Source: Phytophthora colocasiae
Taxonomy: Eukaryota; Oomycota; Peronosporomycetes; Peronosporales; Peronosporaceae
Direction of reading: 5' to 3'
Length of the DNA: 64,000 bases
Assembly (NCBI GenBank): GCA_018806915.1
Contig: JAGKQI010000104.1
Span: 2,030,001 to 2,094,000 of the forward strand
Shown: positions 12,339-25,834 of the stretch, in pieces
Layout: the number at the start of each line of letters is the position of its first letter
How positions within the stretch are numbered: position 1 is the first letter of the stretch
Notes under the pieces: model-generated
The model's database searches: none
What the model saw: the letters and a program-made list of their open reading frames with translations, nothing else
What the model was told of the DNA's origin: nothing
Translations under genes and position numbers: made by a program

Positions 12339-13018
12339 AGGCTGAACACTACCACCACACACAAAATCACAAACACAACACACAACAACAACACACAACA
12401 ACAACACACAACACGCAAACTTTGCACCTCTCTCTCTCTCTTGCAGACACACACACACACACACTTCTACATCCACTGGAATCTTACATCGCTCACGCTC
12501 ACGCTGCTCCACGTCTTACATCACCACTTCATACCCCACTGCATTCGACCAACTTCCACACACCGCCTCGAACTACACCCGCTCTCTCAAGGTGCTCAAG
12601 GTGCTCAAGGTGCTCAAGGTGTTCAAGCTGCTCAAGCTGCTCAAGCTGCTCAAGGTGGGAGAGCGCACCTACACCATGTTCTCTCTTCTTCTGTCTACTT
12701 GCTGCGACGTATTCGCTCATGCGGTCGTCACACAGCTTGCACATCAACGCAGCCACATATAGACGTCGAAAAACGTGGTTGTAGTCTCACTACAGCTAGC
12801 GCCAAAGTGCAAAGATCCAGAGATAGGCCGCTGTCCGCTTCAGAGAGACACACGCCCAGCCGATATACGGTCGCGTATGGACTCGAAGACTATAGGGCGA
12901 GCTCCAGACGTGCAGACGAGTGACGTACATGCTACAAAGACTTACAAAGACTTACAAAGACTTTGGCAGAAACACGCACGTTCAGAAGAGCGTAAGAGGA
13001 GAGACGGAGCAAAAGATG

Positions 13019-13091
13019 TTCCCACACCGGGACTCGAACCCGGGTCTGCTGGGTGAGAGCCAGCTATCCTAACCGCCTAGACTATATGGGA
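13019..13091 (-). tRNA. tRNA-Glu(CTC)
   Basis: Identical in body to the reference copy, TTTT terminator intact. Confidence 0.95.
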
Positions 13092-13765
13092 AGGCTGAAC
13101 ACTACCACCACACACAAAATCACAAACACAACACACAACAACAACACACAACACGCAAACTTTGCACCCCCCCCCTCTCTCTCTCTTGCAGACACACACA
13201 CACACACACACTTCTACATCCACTGGAATCTTACATCGCTCACGCTCACGCTGCTCCACGTCTTACATCACCACTTCATACCCCACTGCATTCGACCAAC
13301 TTCCACACACCGCCTCGAACTACACCCGCTCTCTCAAGGTGCTCAAGGTGCTCAAGGTGCTCAAGGTGTTCAAGCTGCTCAAGCTGCTCAAGCTGCTCAA
13401 GGTGGGAGAGCGCACCTACACCATGTTCTCTCTTCTTCTGTCTACTTGCTGCGACGTATTCGCTCATGCGGTCGTCACACAGCTTGCACATCAACGCAGC
13501 CACATATAGACGTCGAAAAACGTGGTTGTAGTCTCACTACAGCTAGCGCCAAAGTGCAAAGATCCAGAGATAGGCCGCTGTCCGCTTCAGAGAGACACAC
13601 GCCCAGCCGATATACGGTCGCGTATGGACTCGAAGACTATAGGGCGAGCTCCAGACGTGCAGACGAGTGACGTACATGCTACAAAGACTTACAAAGACTT
13701 ACAAAGACTTTGGCAGAAACACGCACGTTCAGAAGAGCGTAAGAGGAGAGACGGAGCAAAAGATG

Positions 13766-13838
13766 TTCCCACACCGGGACTCGAACCCGGGTCTGCTGGG
13801 TGAGAGCCAGCTATCCTAACCGCCTAGACTATATGGGA
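13766..13838 (-). tRNA. tRNA-Glu(CTC)
   Basis: Identical in body to the reference copy, TTTT terminator intact. Confidence 0.95.
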
Positions 13839-14516
13839 AGGCTGAACACTACCACCACACACAAAATCACAAACACAACACACAACAACAACACACAACA
13901 CGCAAACTTTGCACTCTCTCTCTCTCTCTCTCTCTCTCTTGCAGACACACACACACACACACTTCTACATCCACTGGAATCTTACATCGCTCACGCTCAC
14001 GCTGCTCCACGTCTTACATCACCACTTCATACCCCACTGCATTCGACCAACTTCCACACACCGCCTCGAACTACACCCGCTCTCTCAAGGTGCTCAAGGT
14101 GCTCAAGGTGCTCAAGGTGTTCAAGCTGCTCAAGCTGCTCAAGCTGCTCAAGGTGGGAGAGCGCACCTACACCATGTTCTCTCTTCTTCTGTCTACTTGC
14201 TGCGACGTATTCGCTCATGCGGTCGTCACACAGCTTGCACATCAACGCAGCCACATATAGACGTCGAAAAACGTGGTTGTAGTCTCACTACAGCTAGCGC
14301 CAAAGTGCAAAGATCCAGAGATAGGCCGCTGTCCGCTTCAGAGAGACACACGCCCAGCCGATATACGGTCGCGTATGGACTCGAAGACTATAGGGCGAGC
14401 TCCAGACGTGCAGACGAGTGACGTACATGCTACAAAGACTTACAAAGACTTACAAAGACTTTGGCAGAAACACGCACGTTCAGAAGAGCGTAAGAGGAGA
14501 GACGGAGCAAAAGATG

Positions 14517-14588
14517 TTCCCACACCGGGACTCGAACCTGGTCTGCTGGGTGAGAGCCAGCTATCCTAACCGCCGAGACTATATGGGA
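14517..14588 (-). tRNA. tRNA-Glu(CTC), damaged copy
   Basis: 72 nt. One base is lost in the T arm (CTGGTC) and the A box/D arm is changed (plus strand CCGAGAC for CCTAGAC). The substitutions run on into the adjacent spacer (14590-14650: ATGCTG, CACAATC, AACCCAAACCC). The rest of the unit is normal. Confidence 0.72.
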
Positions 14589-15274
14589 ATGCTGAACACT
14601 ACCACCACACACACAATCACAAACCCAACACACAACCCAAACCCACCACAACAACACACAACACGCAAACTTTGCACCCCCTCTCTCTCTCTCTCTCTGC
14701 AGACACACACACACACACACTTCTACATCCACTGGAATCTTACATCGCTCACGCTCACGCTGCTCCACGTCTTACATCACCACTTCATACCCCACTGCAT
14801 TCGACCAACTTCCACACACCGCCTCGAACTACACCCGCTCTCTCAAGGTGCTCAAGGTGCTCAAGGTGCTCAAGGTGTTCAAGCTGCTCAAGCTGCTCAA
14901 GCTGCTCAAGGTGGGAGAGCGCACCTACACCATGTTCTCTCTTCTTCTGTCTACTTGCTGCGACGTATTCGCTCATGCGGTCGTCACACAGCTTGCACAT
15001 CAACGCAGCCACATATAGACGTCGAAAAACGTGGTTGTAGTCTCACTACAGCTAGCGCCAAAGTGCAAAGATCCAGAGATAGGCCGCTGTCCGCTTCAGA
15101 GAGACACACGCCCAGCCGATATACGGTCGCGTATGGACTCGAAGACTATAGGGCGAGCTCCAGACGTGCAGACGAGTGACGTACATGCTACAAAGACTTA
15201 CAAAGACTTACAAAGACTTTGGCAGAAACACGCACGTTCAGAAGAGCGTAAGAGGAGAGACGGAGCAAAAGATG

Positions 15275-15347
15275 TTCCCACACCGGGACTCGAACCCGGG
15301 TCTGCTGGGTGAGAGCCAGCTATCCTAACCGCCTAGACTATATGGGA
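15275..15347 (-). tRNA. tRNA-Glu(CTC)
   Basis: Identical in body to the reference copy, TTTT terminator intact. Confidence 0.95.
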
Positions 15348-16030
15348 AGGCTGAACACTACCACCACACACAAAATCACAAACACAACACACAACAACAA
15401 CACACAACAACAACACACAACACGCAAACTTTGCACCCCCCCCCTCTCTCTCTTGCAGACACACACACACACACACTTCTACATCCACTGGAATCTTACA
15501 TCGCTCACGCTCACGCTGCTCCACGTCTTACATCACCACTTCATACCCCACTGCATTCGACCAACTTCCACACACCGCCTCGAACTACACCCGCTCTCTC
15601 AAGGTGCTCAAGGTGCTCAAGGTGCTCAAGGTGTTCAAGCTGCTCAAGCTGCTCAAGCTGCTCAAGGTGGGAGAGCGCACCTACACCATGTTCTCTCTTC
15701 TTCTGTCTACTTGCTGCGACGTATTCGCTCATGCGGTCGTCACACAGCTTGCACATCAACGCAGCCACATATAGACGTCGAAAAACGTGGTTGTAGTCTC
15801 ACTACAGCTAGCGCCAAAGTGCAAAGATCCAGAGATAGGCCGCTGTCCGCTTCAGAGAGACACACGCCCAGCCGATATACGGTCGCGTATGGACTCGAAG
15901 ACTATAGGGCGAGCTCCAGACGTGCAGACGAGTGACGTACATGCTACAAAGACTTACAAAGACTTACAAAGACTTTGGCAGAAACACGCACGTTCAGAAG
16001 AGCGTAAGAGGAGAGACGGAGCAAAAGATG

Positions 16031-16103
16031 TTCCCACACCGGGACTCGAACCCGGGTCTGCTGGGTGAGAGCCAGCTATCCTAACCGCCTAGACTATATG
16101 GGA
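16031..16103 (-). tRNA. tRNA-Glu(CTC)
   Basis: Identical in body to the reference copy, TTTT terminator intact. Confidence 0.95.
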
Positions 16104-16789
16104 AGGCTGAACACTACCACCACACACAAAATCACAAACACAACACACAACAACAACACACAACAACAACACACAACACGCAAACTTTGCACCCCCCCCT
16201 CTCTCTCTTGCAGACACACACACACACACACACACTTCTACATCCACTGGAATCTTACATCGCTCACGCTCACGCTGCTCCACGTCTTACATCACCACTT
16301 CATACCCCACTGCATTCGACCAACTTCCACACACCGCCTCGAACTACACCCGCTCTCTCAAGGTGCTCAAGGTGCTCAAGGTGCTCAAGGTGTTCAAGCT
16401 GCTCAAGCTGCTCAAGCTGCTCAAGGTGGGAGAGCGCACCTACACCATGTTCTCTCTTCTTCTGTCTACTTGCTGCGACGTATTCGCTCATGCGGTCGTC
16501 ACACAGCTTGCACATCAACGCAGCCACATATAGACGTCGAAAAACGTGGTTGTAGTCTCACTACAGCTAGCGCCAAAGTGCAAAGATCCAGAGATAGGCC
16601 GCTGTCCGCTTCAGAGAGACACACGCCCAGCCGATATACGGTCGCGTATGGACTCGAAGACTATAGGGCGAGCTCCAGACGTGCAGACGAGTGACGTACA
16701 TGCTACAAAGACTTACAAAGACTTACAAAGACTTTGGCAGAAACACGCACGTTCAGAAGAGCGTAAGAGGAGAGACGGAGCAAAAGATG

Positions 16790-16862
16790 TTCCCACACCG
16801 GGACTCGAACCTGGGTCTGCTGGGTGAGAGCCAGCTATCCTAACCGCCTAGACTATATGGGA
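16790..16862 (-). tRNA. tRNA-Glu(CTC), T-stem variant
   Basis: Has the CTGGG T-stem change but keeps the TTTT terminator. Confidence 0.88.
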
Positions 16863-17545
16863 AGGCTGAACACTACCACCACACACAAAATCACAAACAC
16901 AACACACAACAACAACACACAACAACAACACCCAACACGCTTTGCACCTCTCTCTCTCTCTCTCTCTCTTGCAGACACACACACACACACACTTCTACAT
17001 CCACTGGAATCTTACATCGCTCACGCTCACGCTGCTCCACGTCTTACATCACCACTTCATACCCCACTGCATTCGACCAACTTCCACACACCGCCTCGAA
17101 CTACACCCGCTCTCTCAAGGTGCTCAAGGTGCTCAAGGTGCTCAAGGTGTTCAAGCTGCTCAAGCTGCTCAAGCTGCTCAAGGTGGGAGAGCGCACCTAC
17201 ACCATGTTCTCTCTTCTTCTGTCTACTTGCTGCGACGTATTCGCTCATGCGGTCGTCACACAGCTTGCACATCAACGCAGCCACATATAGACGTCGAAAA
17301 ACGTGGTTGTAGTCTCACTACAGCTAGCGCCAAAGTGCAAAGATCCAGAGATAGGCCGCTGTCCGCTTCAGAGAGACACACGCCCAGCCGATATACGGTC
17401 GCGTATGGACTCGAAGACTATAGGGCGAGCTCCAGACGTGCAGACGAGTGACGTACATGCTACAAAGACTTACAAAGACTTACAAAGACTTTGGCAGAAA
17501 CACGCACGTTCAGAAGAGCGTAAGAGGAGAGACGGAGCAAAGATG

Positions 17546-17619
17546 TTCCCACACCGGGACTCGAACCCTGGGTCTGGTGGGTGAGAGTCAGCTTTGCTAT
17601 CCGCCTTGACTATATGGGA
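17546..17619 (-). pseudogene. tRNA-Glu pseudogene
   Basis: 74 nt with many changes: the T stem has an extra base, the anticodon stem no longer pairs (GCTGA against CCACC), and the D stem is broken. A box and acceptor remain recognisable. The substitutions stop at about 17633, and the unit is normal beyond. The terminator is TTT. Confidence 0.75.
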
Positions 17620-18293
17620 TGGCTGATCACTACCACCACACACAAAATCACAAACACAACACACAACAACAACACACAACAACAACACACAACACGCAAA
17701 CTTTGCACCCCCCCCCTCTCTCTCTTGCAGACACACACACACACACACTTCTACATCCACTGGAATCTTACATCGCTCACGCTCACGCTGCTCCACGTCT
17801 TACATCACCACTTCATACCCCACTGCATTCGACCAACTTCCACACACCGCCTCGAACTACACCCGCTCTCTCAAGGTGCTCAAGGTGCTCAAGGTGCTCA
17901 AGGTGTTCAAGCTGCTCAAGCTGCTCAAGGTGGGAGAGCGCACCTACACCATGTTCTCTCTTCTTCTGTCTACTTGCTGCGACGTATTCGCTCATGCGGT
18001 CGTCACACAGCTTGCACATCAACGCAGCCACATATAGACGTCGAAAAACGTGGTTGTAGTCTCACTACAGCTAGCGCCAAAGTGCAAAGATCCAGAGATA
18101 GGCCGCTGTCCGCTTCAGAGAGACACACGCCCAGCCGATATACGGTCGCGTATGGACTCGAAGACTATAGGGCGAGCTCCAGACGTGCAGACGAGTGACG
18201 TACATGCTACAAAGACTTACAAAGACTTACAAAGACTTTGGCAGAAACACGCACGTTCAGAAGAGCGTAAGAGGAGAGACGGAGCAAAAGATG

Positions 18294-18366
18294 TTCCCAC
18301 ACCGGGACTCGAACCCGGGTCTGCTGGGTGAGAGCCAGCTATCCTAACCGCCTAGACTATATGGGA
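18294..18366 (-). tRNA. tRNA-Glu(CTC)
   Basis: Identical in body to the reference copy, TTTT terminator intact. Confidence 0.95.
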
Positions 18367-19058
18367 AGGCTGAACACTACCACCACACACAAAATCACAA
18401 ACACAACACACAACAACAACACACAACACACAACAACAACACACAACACGCAAACTTTGCACCCCCCCCCTCTCTTTCTCTTGCAGACACACACACACAC
18501 ACACTTCTACATCCACTGGAATCTTACATCGCTCACGCTCACGCTGCTCCACGTCTTACATCACCACTTCATACCCCACTGCATTCGACCAACTTCCACA
18601 CACCGCCTCGAACTACACCCGCTCTCTCAAGGTGCTCAAGGTGCTCAAGGTGCTCAAGGTGTTCAAGCTGCTCAAGCTGCTCAAGCTGCTCAAGGTGGGA
18701 GAGCGCACCTACACCATGTTCTCTCTTCTTCTGTCTACTTGCTGCGACGTATTCGCTCATGCGGTCGTCACACAGCTTGCACATCAACGCAGCCACATAT
18801 AGACGTCGAAAAACGTGGTTGTAGTCTCACTACAGCTAGCGCCAAAGTGCAAAGATCCAGAGATAGGCCGCTGTCCGCTTCAGAGAGACACACGCCCAGC
18901 CGATATACGGTCGCGTATGGACTCGAAGACTATAGGGCGAGCTCCAGACGTGCAGACGAGTGACGTACATGCTACAAAGACTTACAAAGACTTACAAAGA
19001 CTTTGGCAGAAACACGCACGTTCAGAAGAGCGTAAGAGGAGAGACGGAGCAAAAGATG

Positions 19059-19129
19059 TTCCCACACCGACTCGAACCTGGGTCTGCTGGGTGAGAGCCA
19101 GCTATCCTAACCGCCTAGACTATATGGGA
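19059..19129 (-). tRNA. tRNA-Glu(CTC), T-arm deletion
   Basis: 71 nt. Two G are missing from the T stem (plus strand CACCGACTCG) and the opposite strand of the stem has the CTGGG change. Anticodon and D arms are normal. Function is doubtful. Confidence 0.72.
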
Positions 19130-19811
19130 AGGCTGAACACTACCACCACACACAAAATCACAAACACAACACACAACAACAACACACAACAACAACACAC
19201 AACACGCAAACTTTGCACCCCCCCTCTCTCTCTTGCAGACACACACACACACACACACTTCTACATCCACTGGAATCTTACATCGCTCACGCTCACGCTG
19301 CTCCACGTCTTACATCACCACTTCATACCCCACTGCATTCGACCAACTTCCACACACCGCCTCGAACTACACCCGCTCTCTCAAGGTGCTCAAGGTGCTC
19401 AAGGTGCTCAAGGTGTTCAAGCTGCTCAAGCTGCTCAAGCTGCTCAAGGTGGGAGAGCGCACCTACACCATGTTCTCTCTTCTTCTGTCTACTTGCTGCG
19501 ACGTATTCGCTCATGCGGTCGTCACACAGCTTGCACATCAACGCAGCCACATATAGACGTCGAAAAACGTGGTTGTAGTCTCACTACAGCTAGCGCCAAA
19601 GTGCAAAGATCCAGAGATAGGCCGCTGTCCGCTTCAGAGAGACACACGCCCAGCCGATATACGGTCGCGTATGGACTCGAAGACTATAGGGCGAGCTCCA
19701 GACGTGCAGACGAGTTACGTACATGCTACAAAGACTTACAAAGACTTACAAAGACTTTGGCAGAAACACGCACGTTCAGAAGAGCGTAAGAGGAGAGACG
19801 GAGCAAAGATG

Positions 19812-19883
19812 TTCCCACACCGGGACTCGAACCTGGTCTGCTGGGTGAGAGCCAGCTATCCTAACCGCCTAGACTATATGGGA
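19812..19883 (-). tRNA. tRNA-Glu(CTC), T-arm variant
   Basis: 72 nt, with one base lost at the T stem/variable loop (CTGGTC), and a TTT terminator. In this unit the CT-TTGCAGACA block is duplicated (19977-20018). Confidence 0.8.
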
Positions 19884-20583
19884 AGGCTGAACACTACCAC
19901 CACACACAAAATCACAAACACAACACACAACAACAACACACAACAACAACACACAACACGCAAACTTTGCACCCCCCCTCTCTCTCTTGCAGACACTCTC
20001 TCTCTCTCTCTTGCAGACACACACACACACTTCTACATCCACTGGAATCTTACATCGCTCACGCTCACGCTGCTCCACGTCTTACATCACCACTTCATAC
20101 CCCACTGCATTCGACCAACTTCCACACACCGCCTCGACTACACCCGCTCTCTCAAGGTGCTCAAGGTGCTCAAGGTGCTCAAGGTGTTCAAGCTGCTCAA
20201 GCTGCTCAAGCTGCTCAAGGTGGGAGAGCGCACCTACACCATGTTCTCTCTTCTTCTGTCTACTTGCTGCGACGTATTCGCTCATGCGGTCGTCACACAG
20301 CTTGCACATCAACGCAGCCACATATAGACGTCGAAAAACGTGGTTGTAGTCTCACCACAGCTAGCGCCAAAGTGCAAAGATCCAGAGATAGGCCGCTGTC
20401 CGCTTCAGAGAGACACACGCCCAGCCGATATACGGTCGCGTATGGACTCGAAGACTATAGGGCGAGCTCCAGACGTGCAGACGAGTGACGTACATGCTAC
20501 AAAGACTTACAAAGACTTACAAAGACTTTGGCAGAAACACGCACGTTCAGAAGAGCGTAAGAGGAGAGACGGAGCAAAAGATG

Positions 20584-20655
20584 TTCCCACACCGGGACTC
20601 GAACCTGGTCTGCTGGGTGAGAGCCAGCTATCCTAACCGCCTAGACTATATGGGA
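20584..20655 (-). tRNA. tRNA-Glu(CTC), T-arm variant
   Basis: 72 nt, same CTGGTC change as the neighbouring copy at 19812-19883, with a TTTT terminator. Confidence 0.8.
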
Positions 20656-20730
20656 AGGCTGAACACTACCACCACACACAAAATCACAAACACAACACAC
20701 AACAACAACACACCACACGCAAACTTTGCA

Positions 20731-20764
<34 letters not shown>

Positions 20765-21338
20765 AGACACACACACACACACACTTCTACATCCACTGGA
20801 ATCTTACATCGCTCACGCTCACGCTGCTCCACGTCTTACATCACCACTTCATACCCCACTGCATTCGACCAACTTCCACACACCGCCTCGAACTACACCC
20901 GCTCTCAAGGTGCTCAAGGTGCTCAAGGTGCTCAAGGTGTTCAAGCTGCTCAAGCTGCTCAAGCTGCCTCAAGGTGGGAGAGCGCACCTACACCATGTTC
21001 TCTCTTCTTCTGTCTACTTGCTGCGACGTATTCGCTCATGCGGTCGTCACACAGCTTGCACATCAACGCAGCCACATATAGACGTGGAAAAAACGTGGTT
21101 GTAGTCTCACTACAGCTAGCGCCAAAGTGCAAAGATCCAGAGATAGGCCGCTGTCCGCTTCAGAGAGACACACGCCCAGCCGATATACGGTCGCGTATGG
21201 ACTCGAAGACTATAGGGCGAGCTCCAGACGTGCAGACGAGTGACGTACATGCTACAAAGACTTACAAAGACTTACAAAGACTTTGGCAGAAACACGCACG
21301 TTCAGAAGAGCGTAAGAGGAGAGACGGAGCAAAAGATG

Positions 21339-21411
21339 TTCCCACACCGGGACTCGAACCCGGGTCTGCTGGGTGAGAGCCAGCTATCCTAACCGCCTAG
21401 ACTATATGGGA
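21339..21411 (-). tRNA. tRNA-Glu(CTC)
   Basis: Identical in body to the reference copy, TTTT terminator intact. Confidence 0.95.
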
Positions 21412-22077
21412 AGGCTGAACACTACCACCACACACAAAATCACAAACACAACACACAACAACAACACACAACAACAACACACAACACGCAAACTTTGCAC
21501 CCCCCCCCCTCTCTCTCTTGCAGACACACACACACACACACTTCTACATCCACTGGAATCTTACATCGCTCACGCTCACGCTGCTCCACGTCTTACATCA
21601 CCACTTCATACCCCACTGCATTCGACCAACTTCCACACACCGCCTCGAACTACACCCGCTCTCTCAAGGTGCTCAAGGTGCTCAAGGTGCTCAAGGTGTT
21701 CAAGCTGCTCAAGGTGGGAGAGCGCACCTACACCATGTTCTCTCTTCTTCTGTCTACTTGCTGCGACGTATTCGCTCATGCGGTCGTCACACAGCTTGCA
21801 CATCAACGCAGCCACATATAGACGTCGAAAAACGTGGTTGTAGTCTCACTACAGCTAGCGCCAAAGTGCAAAGATCCAGAGATAGGCCGCTGTCCGCTTC
21901 AGAGAGACACACGCCCAGCCGATATACGGTCGCGTATGGACTCGAAGACTATAGGGCGAGCTCCAGACGTGCAGACGAGTGACGTACATGCTACAAAGAC
22001 TTACAAAGACTTACAAAGACTTTGGCAGAAACACGCACGTTCAGAAGAGCGTAAGAGGAGAGACGGAGCAAAAGATG

Positions 22078-22150
22078 TTCCCACACCGGGACTCGAACCC
22101 GGGTCTGCTGGGTGAGAGCCAGCTATCCTAACCTCCTATACTTTATGGTA
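22078..22150 (-). tRNA. tRNA-Glu(CTC), damaged 5' end
   Basis: The 3' two thirds are normal, but the 5' acceptor strand reads TACCATA and the D stem GTAT no longer pairs with GGAT. Substitutions continue upstream of the gene to about 22188 and then stop. Probably inactive. Confidence 0.7.
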
Positions 22151-22829
22151 ATGCTTAACACTACCACAACACAAAAAATCTGAAACACAACACACAACAA
22201 CAACACACAACAACAACACACAACACGCAAACCTTTGCACCCTCTCTCTCTCTCTCTCTCTCTCTTGCAGACACACACACACACTTCTACATCCACTGGA
22301 ATCTTACATCGCTCACGCTCACGCTGCTCCACGTCTTACATCACCACTTCATACCCCACTGCATTCGACCAACTTCCACACACCGCCTCGAACTACACCC
22401 GCTCTCTCAAGGTGCTCAAGGTGCTCAAGGTGCTCAAGGTGTTCAAGCTGCTCAAGCTGCTCAAGGTGGGAGAGCGCACCTACACCATGTTCTCTCTTCT
22501 TCTGTCTACTTGCTGCGACGTATTCGCTCATGCGGTCGTCACACAGCTTGCACATCAACGCAGCCACATATAGACGTCGAAAAACGTGGTTGTAGTCTCA
22601 CTACAGCTAGCGCCAAAGTGCAAAGATCCAGAGATAGGCCGCTGTCCGCTTCAGAGAGACACACGCCCAGCCGATATACGGTCGCGTATGGACTCGAAGA
22701 CTATAGGGCGAGCTCCAGACGTGCAGACGAGTGACGTACATGCTACAAAGACTTACAAAGACTTACAAAGACTTTGGCAGAAACACGCACGTTCAGAAGA
22801 GCGTAAGAGGAGAGACGGAGCAAAAGATG

Positions 22830-22902
22830 TTCCCACACCGGGACTCGAACCCGGGTCTGCTGGGTGAGAGCCAGCTATCCTAACCGCCTAGACTATATGG
22901 GA
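22830..22902 (-). tRNA. tRNA-Glu(CTC)
   Basis: Identical in body to the reference copy, TTTT terminator intact. Confidence 0.95.
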
Positions 22903-23593
22903 AGGCTGAACACTACCACCACACACAAAATCACAAACACAACACACAACAACAACACACAACACACAACAACAACACACAACACGCAAACTTTGCACCC
23001 GCCCCTCTCTTTCTCTTGCAGACACACACACACACACACACTTCTACATCCACTGGAATCTTACATCGCTCACGCTCACGCTGCTCCACGTCTTACATCA
23101 CCACTTCATACCCCACTGCATTCGACCAACTTCCACACACCGCCTCGACTACACCCGCTCTCTCAAGGTGCTCAAGGTGCTCAAGGTGCTCAAGGTGTCT
23201 CAAGCTGCCTGCTGCTCAAGCTGCTCAAGGTGGGAGAGCGCACCTACACCATGTTCTCTCTTCTTCTGTCTACTTGCTGCGACGTATTCGCTCATGCGGT
23301 CGTCACACAGCTTGCACATCAACGCAGCCACATATAGACGTCGAAAAACGTGGTTGTAGTCTCACTACAGCTAGCGCCAAAGTGCAAAGATCCAGAGATA
23401 GGCCGCTGTCCGCTTCAGAGAGACACACGCCCAGCCGATATACGGTCGCGTATGGACTCGAAGACTATAGGGCGAGCTCCAGACGTGCAGACGAGTGACG
23501 TACATGCTACAAAGACTTACAAAGACTTACAAAGACTTTGGCAGAAACACGCACGTTCAGAAGAGCGTAAGAGGAGAGACGGAGCAAAAGATG

Positions 23594-23666
23594 TTCCCAC
23601 ACCGGGACTCGAACCCGGGTCTGCTGGGTGAGAGCCAGCTATCCTAACCGCCTAGACTATATGGGA
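23594..23666 (-). tRNA. tRNA-Glu(CTC)
   Basis: Identical in body to the reference copy, TTTT terminator intact. It belongs to the first unit with a strongly expanded AC tract. Confidence 0.95.
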
Positions 23667-23753
23667 AGGCTGAACACTACCACCACACACAAAATCACAA
23701 ACACAACACACAACAACAACACACAACAACAACACACAACACGCAAACATTGC

Positions 23754-23804
<51 letters not shown>

Positions 23805-23806
23805 CA

Positions 23807-23883
<77 letters not shown>

Positions 23884-24449
23884 ACACACACATACTTCTA
23901 CATCCACTGAAATCTTACATCGCTCACGCTCACGCTGCTCCACGTCTTACATCACCACTTCATACCCCACTGCATTCGACCAACTTCCACACACCGCCTC
24001 GAACTACACCCGCTCTCTCAAGGTGCTCAAGGTGCTCAAGGTGCTCAAGGTGTTCAAGCTGCTCAAGCTGCCTGCTGCTCAAGGTGGGAGAGCGCACCTA
24101 CACCATGTTCTCTCTCTTCTTCTGTCTACTTGCTGCGACGTATTCGCTCATGCGGTCGTCACACAGCTTGCACATCAACGCAGCCACATATAGACGTCGA
24201 AAAACGTGGTTGTAGTCTCACTACAGCTAGCGCCAAAGTGCAAAGATCCAGAGATAGGCCGCTGTCCGCTTCAGAGAGACACACGCCCAGCCGATATACG
24301 GTCGCGTATGGACTCGAAGACTATAGGGCGAGCTCCAGACGTGCAGACGAGTGACGTACATGCTACAAAGACTTACAAAGACTTACAAAGACTTTGGCAG
24401 AAACACGCACGTTCAGAAGAGCGTAAGAGGAGAGACGGAGCAAAAGATG

Positions 24450-24522
24450 TTCCCACTCCGGGACTCGAACACGGGTCTGCTGGGTGAGAGCCAGCTATCC
24501 TAACCGCCTAGACTATATGGGA
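24450..24522 (-). tRNA. tRNA-Glu(CTC), two substitutions
   Basis: One change in the acceptor strand (plus strand CACTCCGG) and one in the T stem (GAACACGGG). Anticodon arm intact. Confidence 0.82.
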
Positions 24523-24609
24523 AGGCTGAACACTACCACCACACACAAAATCACAAACACAACACACAACAACAACACACAACAACAACACACAACACGC
24601 AAACATTGC

Positions 24610-24656
<47 letters not shown>

Positions 24657-24659
24657 CAG

Positions 24660-24695
<36 letters not shown>

Positions 24696-25255
24696 ACATA
24701 CTTCTACATCCACTGAAATCTTACATCGCTCACGCTCACGCTGCTCCACGTCTTACATCACCACTTCATACCCCACTGCATTCGACCAACTTCCACACAC
24801 CGCCTCGAACTACACCCGCTCTCTCAAGGTGCTCAAGGTGCTCAAGGTGCTCAAGGTGTTCAAGCTGCTCTGCTGCTCAAACTGCTCAAGGTGGGAGAGC
24901 GCACCTACACCATGTTCTCTCTTCTTCTGTCTACTTGCTGCGACGTATTCGCTCATGCGGTCGTCAGCACAGCTTGCACATCAACGCAGCCACATATAGA
25001 CGTCGAAAAACGTGATTGTAGTCTCACTACAGCTAGCGCCAAAGTGCAAAGATCCAGAGATAGGCCGCTGTCCGCTTCAGAGAGACACACGCCCAGCCGA
25101 TATACGGTCGCGTATGGACTCGAAGACTATAGGGCGAGCTCCAGACGTGCAGACGAGTGACGTACATGCTACAAAGACTTACAAAGACTTACAAAGACTT
25201 TGGCAGAAACACGCACGTTCAGAAGAGCGTAAGAGGAGAGACGGAGCAAAAGATG

Positions 25256-25328
25256 TTCCCACACCGGGACTCGACCCCGGGTCTGCTGGGTGAGAGCCAG
25301 CTATCCTAACCGCCTAGACTATATGGGA
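25256..25328 (-). tRNA. tRNA-Glu(CTC), altered B box
   Basis: The T loop reads GTCGAGT instead of TTCGAGT (plus strand CGACCCCGG), which hits the invariant T54 and the B box. This is the last unit before the LTR element. Pol III activity may be reduced. Confidence 0.8.
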
Positions 25329-25415
25329 AGGCTGAACACTACCACCACACACAAAATCACAAACACAACACACAACAACAACACACAACAACAACACACA
25401 ACACGCAAACATTGC

Positions 25416-25450
<35 letters not shown>

Positions 25451-25452
25451 CA

Positions 25453-25547
<95 letters not shown>

Positions 25548-25834
25548 TTCTACATCCACTGAAATCTTACATCGCTCACGCTCACGCTGCTCCACGTCTT
25601 ACATCACCACTTCATACCCCACTGCATTCGACCAACTTCCACACACCGCCTCGAACTACACCCGCTCTCTCAAGGTGCTCAAGGTGCTCAAGGTGGGAGA
25701 GCGCACCTACACCATGTTCTCTCTTCTTCTGTCTACTTGCTGCGACGTATTCGCTCATGCGGTCGTCACACAGCTTGTGAATCAACGCAGCCACATATAG
25801 ACGTCGAAAAACGTGATTGTAGTCTCACTACAGC

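Noticed and set aside
23652..25595. Long Cys-Val or Thr-His frames through the AC/CT tracts
   Set aside because: Pure translation of dinucleotide repeats.
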